From Puniceibacterium sp. (GTDB lineage Bacteria > Pseudomonadota > Alphaproteobacteria > Rhodobacterales > Rhodobacteraceae), in NCBI GenBank assembly GCA_024636635.1, contig JAGXGV010000116.1:1-43029 (forward strand): a DNA stretch of 43,029 nucleotides, read 5' to 3'. Below the pieces are notes generated by a model. That model had not been told where the DNA came from and ran no database searches. It saw nothing but the letters and a program-made list of their open reading frames with translations. The translations under genes were made by a program, and so were the position numbers. Positions 42,811 through 43,029 of this stretch are shown here, piece by piece. How positions within the stretch are numbered: the stretch's first letter is position 1; each line of letters starts with the position of its first letter.

Positions 42811-43029
42811 TTGAATGCTCCAGGTTTCCGGCCCGCAGATCTTCCGGGCTTAGGACCCGCCGATCCGCTATGCTGTAGGCATAACCGTCGACCAGCGCGT
42901 GCATTATGACATTGTGGACAGTGACGGCTTCACCATCCTCGAGGTCGAACACATTCGATCCGGTTATCTGCGAACTGTCAACCAGGATCACGTGGCCCGG
43001 CCCGAAGGCGCGGATCAGATCGCCATCGA
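42797..43029 (-). CDS. cphB: Cyanophycinase, C-terminal part (cut by window edge)
   Basis: The minus-strand frame is open from the window end to a stop at 42797-42799. About 76 residues are visible, including GPGHVILVDSSQITGSNVF and VTVHNVIMHALVDGYAYSIADRRVL. These match the C-terminal strand-rich end of cyanophycinase (peptidase S51 family), which hydrolyses cyanophycin to beta-Asp-Arg dipeptides. The catalytic Ser lies outside the window. The overlap with cphA by 14 bases and the widely seen cphB-cphA pairing support the call. Confidence 0.85.
   Translation of the reverse strand, partial: DGDLIRAFGPGHVILVDSSQITGSNVFDLEDGEAVTVHNVIMHALVDGYAYSIADRRVLSPEDLRAGNLEHSIAYT

Noticed and set aside
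40063-42909. A 948-codon open frame on the plus strand opposite cphA
   Set aside because: It is antisense to a clear cyanophycin synthetase and has no family-like sequence; GC-rich third positions keep the opposite frame open. The same applies to the long plus-strand frame at 15423-17675 opposite cpdB and the minus-strand frame at 20927-22594.

Overview
The window is about 43 kb of GC-rich chromosomal DNA from an alphaproteobacterium, most likely of the Rhodobacterales/Roseobacter type. The evidence is the gene content: TrcR (DUF1013), COQ9, an alphaproteobacterial ruvCAB cluster, a TeaABCD-like TRAP operon, NudC, PrmA and a short 93-nt SRP RNA. No rRNA, tRNA, CRISPR array or phage gene was seen. 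The only mobile DNA is the end of an IS5-type element at the left edge. It appears to abut the stop codon of alanine dehydrogenase.

Left part (1-14 kb): IS5 transposase start; ald diverging from its Lrp-type regulator; rpsU diverging from coq9; two quinone oxidoreductases flanking a frameshifted DUF2189 membrane-protein gene; trcR; a recR-ybaB-dnaX replication/repair block on the minus strand; an ankyrin-repeat protein; and a translationally coupled ypfJ-like metallopeptidase/tyrosine-phosphatase pair.

Middle part (14-32 kb): the SRP RNA gene (ffs) with a readable promoter; a HAD phosphatase with a small membrane-anchored protein; a TAT-exported cyclic phosphodiesterase/nucleotidase; nudC; a SRPBCC protein; a coupled catabolic operon (FAH-family hydrolase, DUF4198 exported protein, FAD-dependent 2-hydroxyacid dehydrogenase) preceded by a direct repeat; divergent hemC/hemE; a YadGH-type ABC exporter; a fosmidomycin-resistance-type MFS protein; prmA; a small membrane protein; a DUF1127 protein; and ruvC-ruvA-ruvB with a tiny coupled ORF between ruvA and ruvB.

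Right part (32.7-43 kb): every gene lies on the minus strand. In transcription order they are cyanophycinase (cphB, cut by the window edge), cyanophycin synthetase (cphA), an uncharacterised ATP-grasp ligase, a CocE/NonD-type serine hydrolase, then a TRAP transporter (substrate-binding protein, small and large permease) and a universal stress protein in the TeaABCD order. Cyanophycin is a branched Asp/Arg storage polymer made by CphA and cut to dipeptides by CphB. The ATP-grasp ligase and the hydrolase have no established role in that pathway, and their placement makes this the most interesting locus here: a candidate extended or modified cyanophycin-like polymer system. Regulatory structure is also visible: strong intercistronic hairpins, a 20-bp perfect palindrome between ruvB and the TRAP operon, and a direct repeat in front of the FAH operon.
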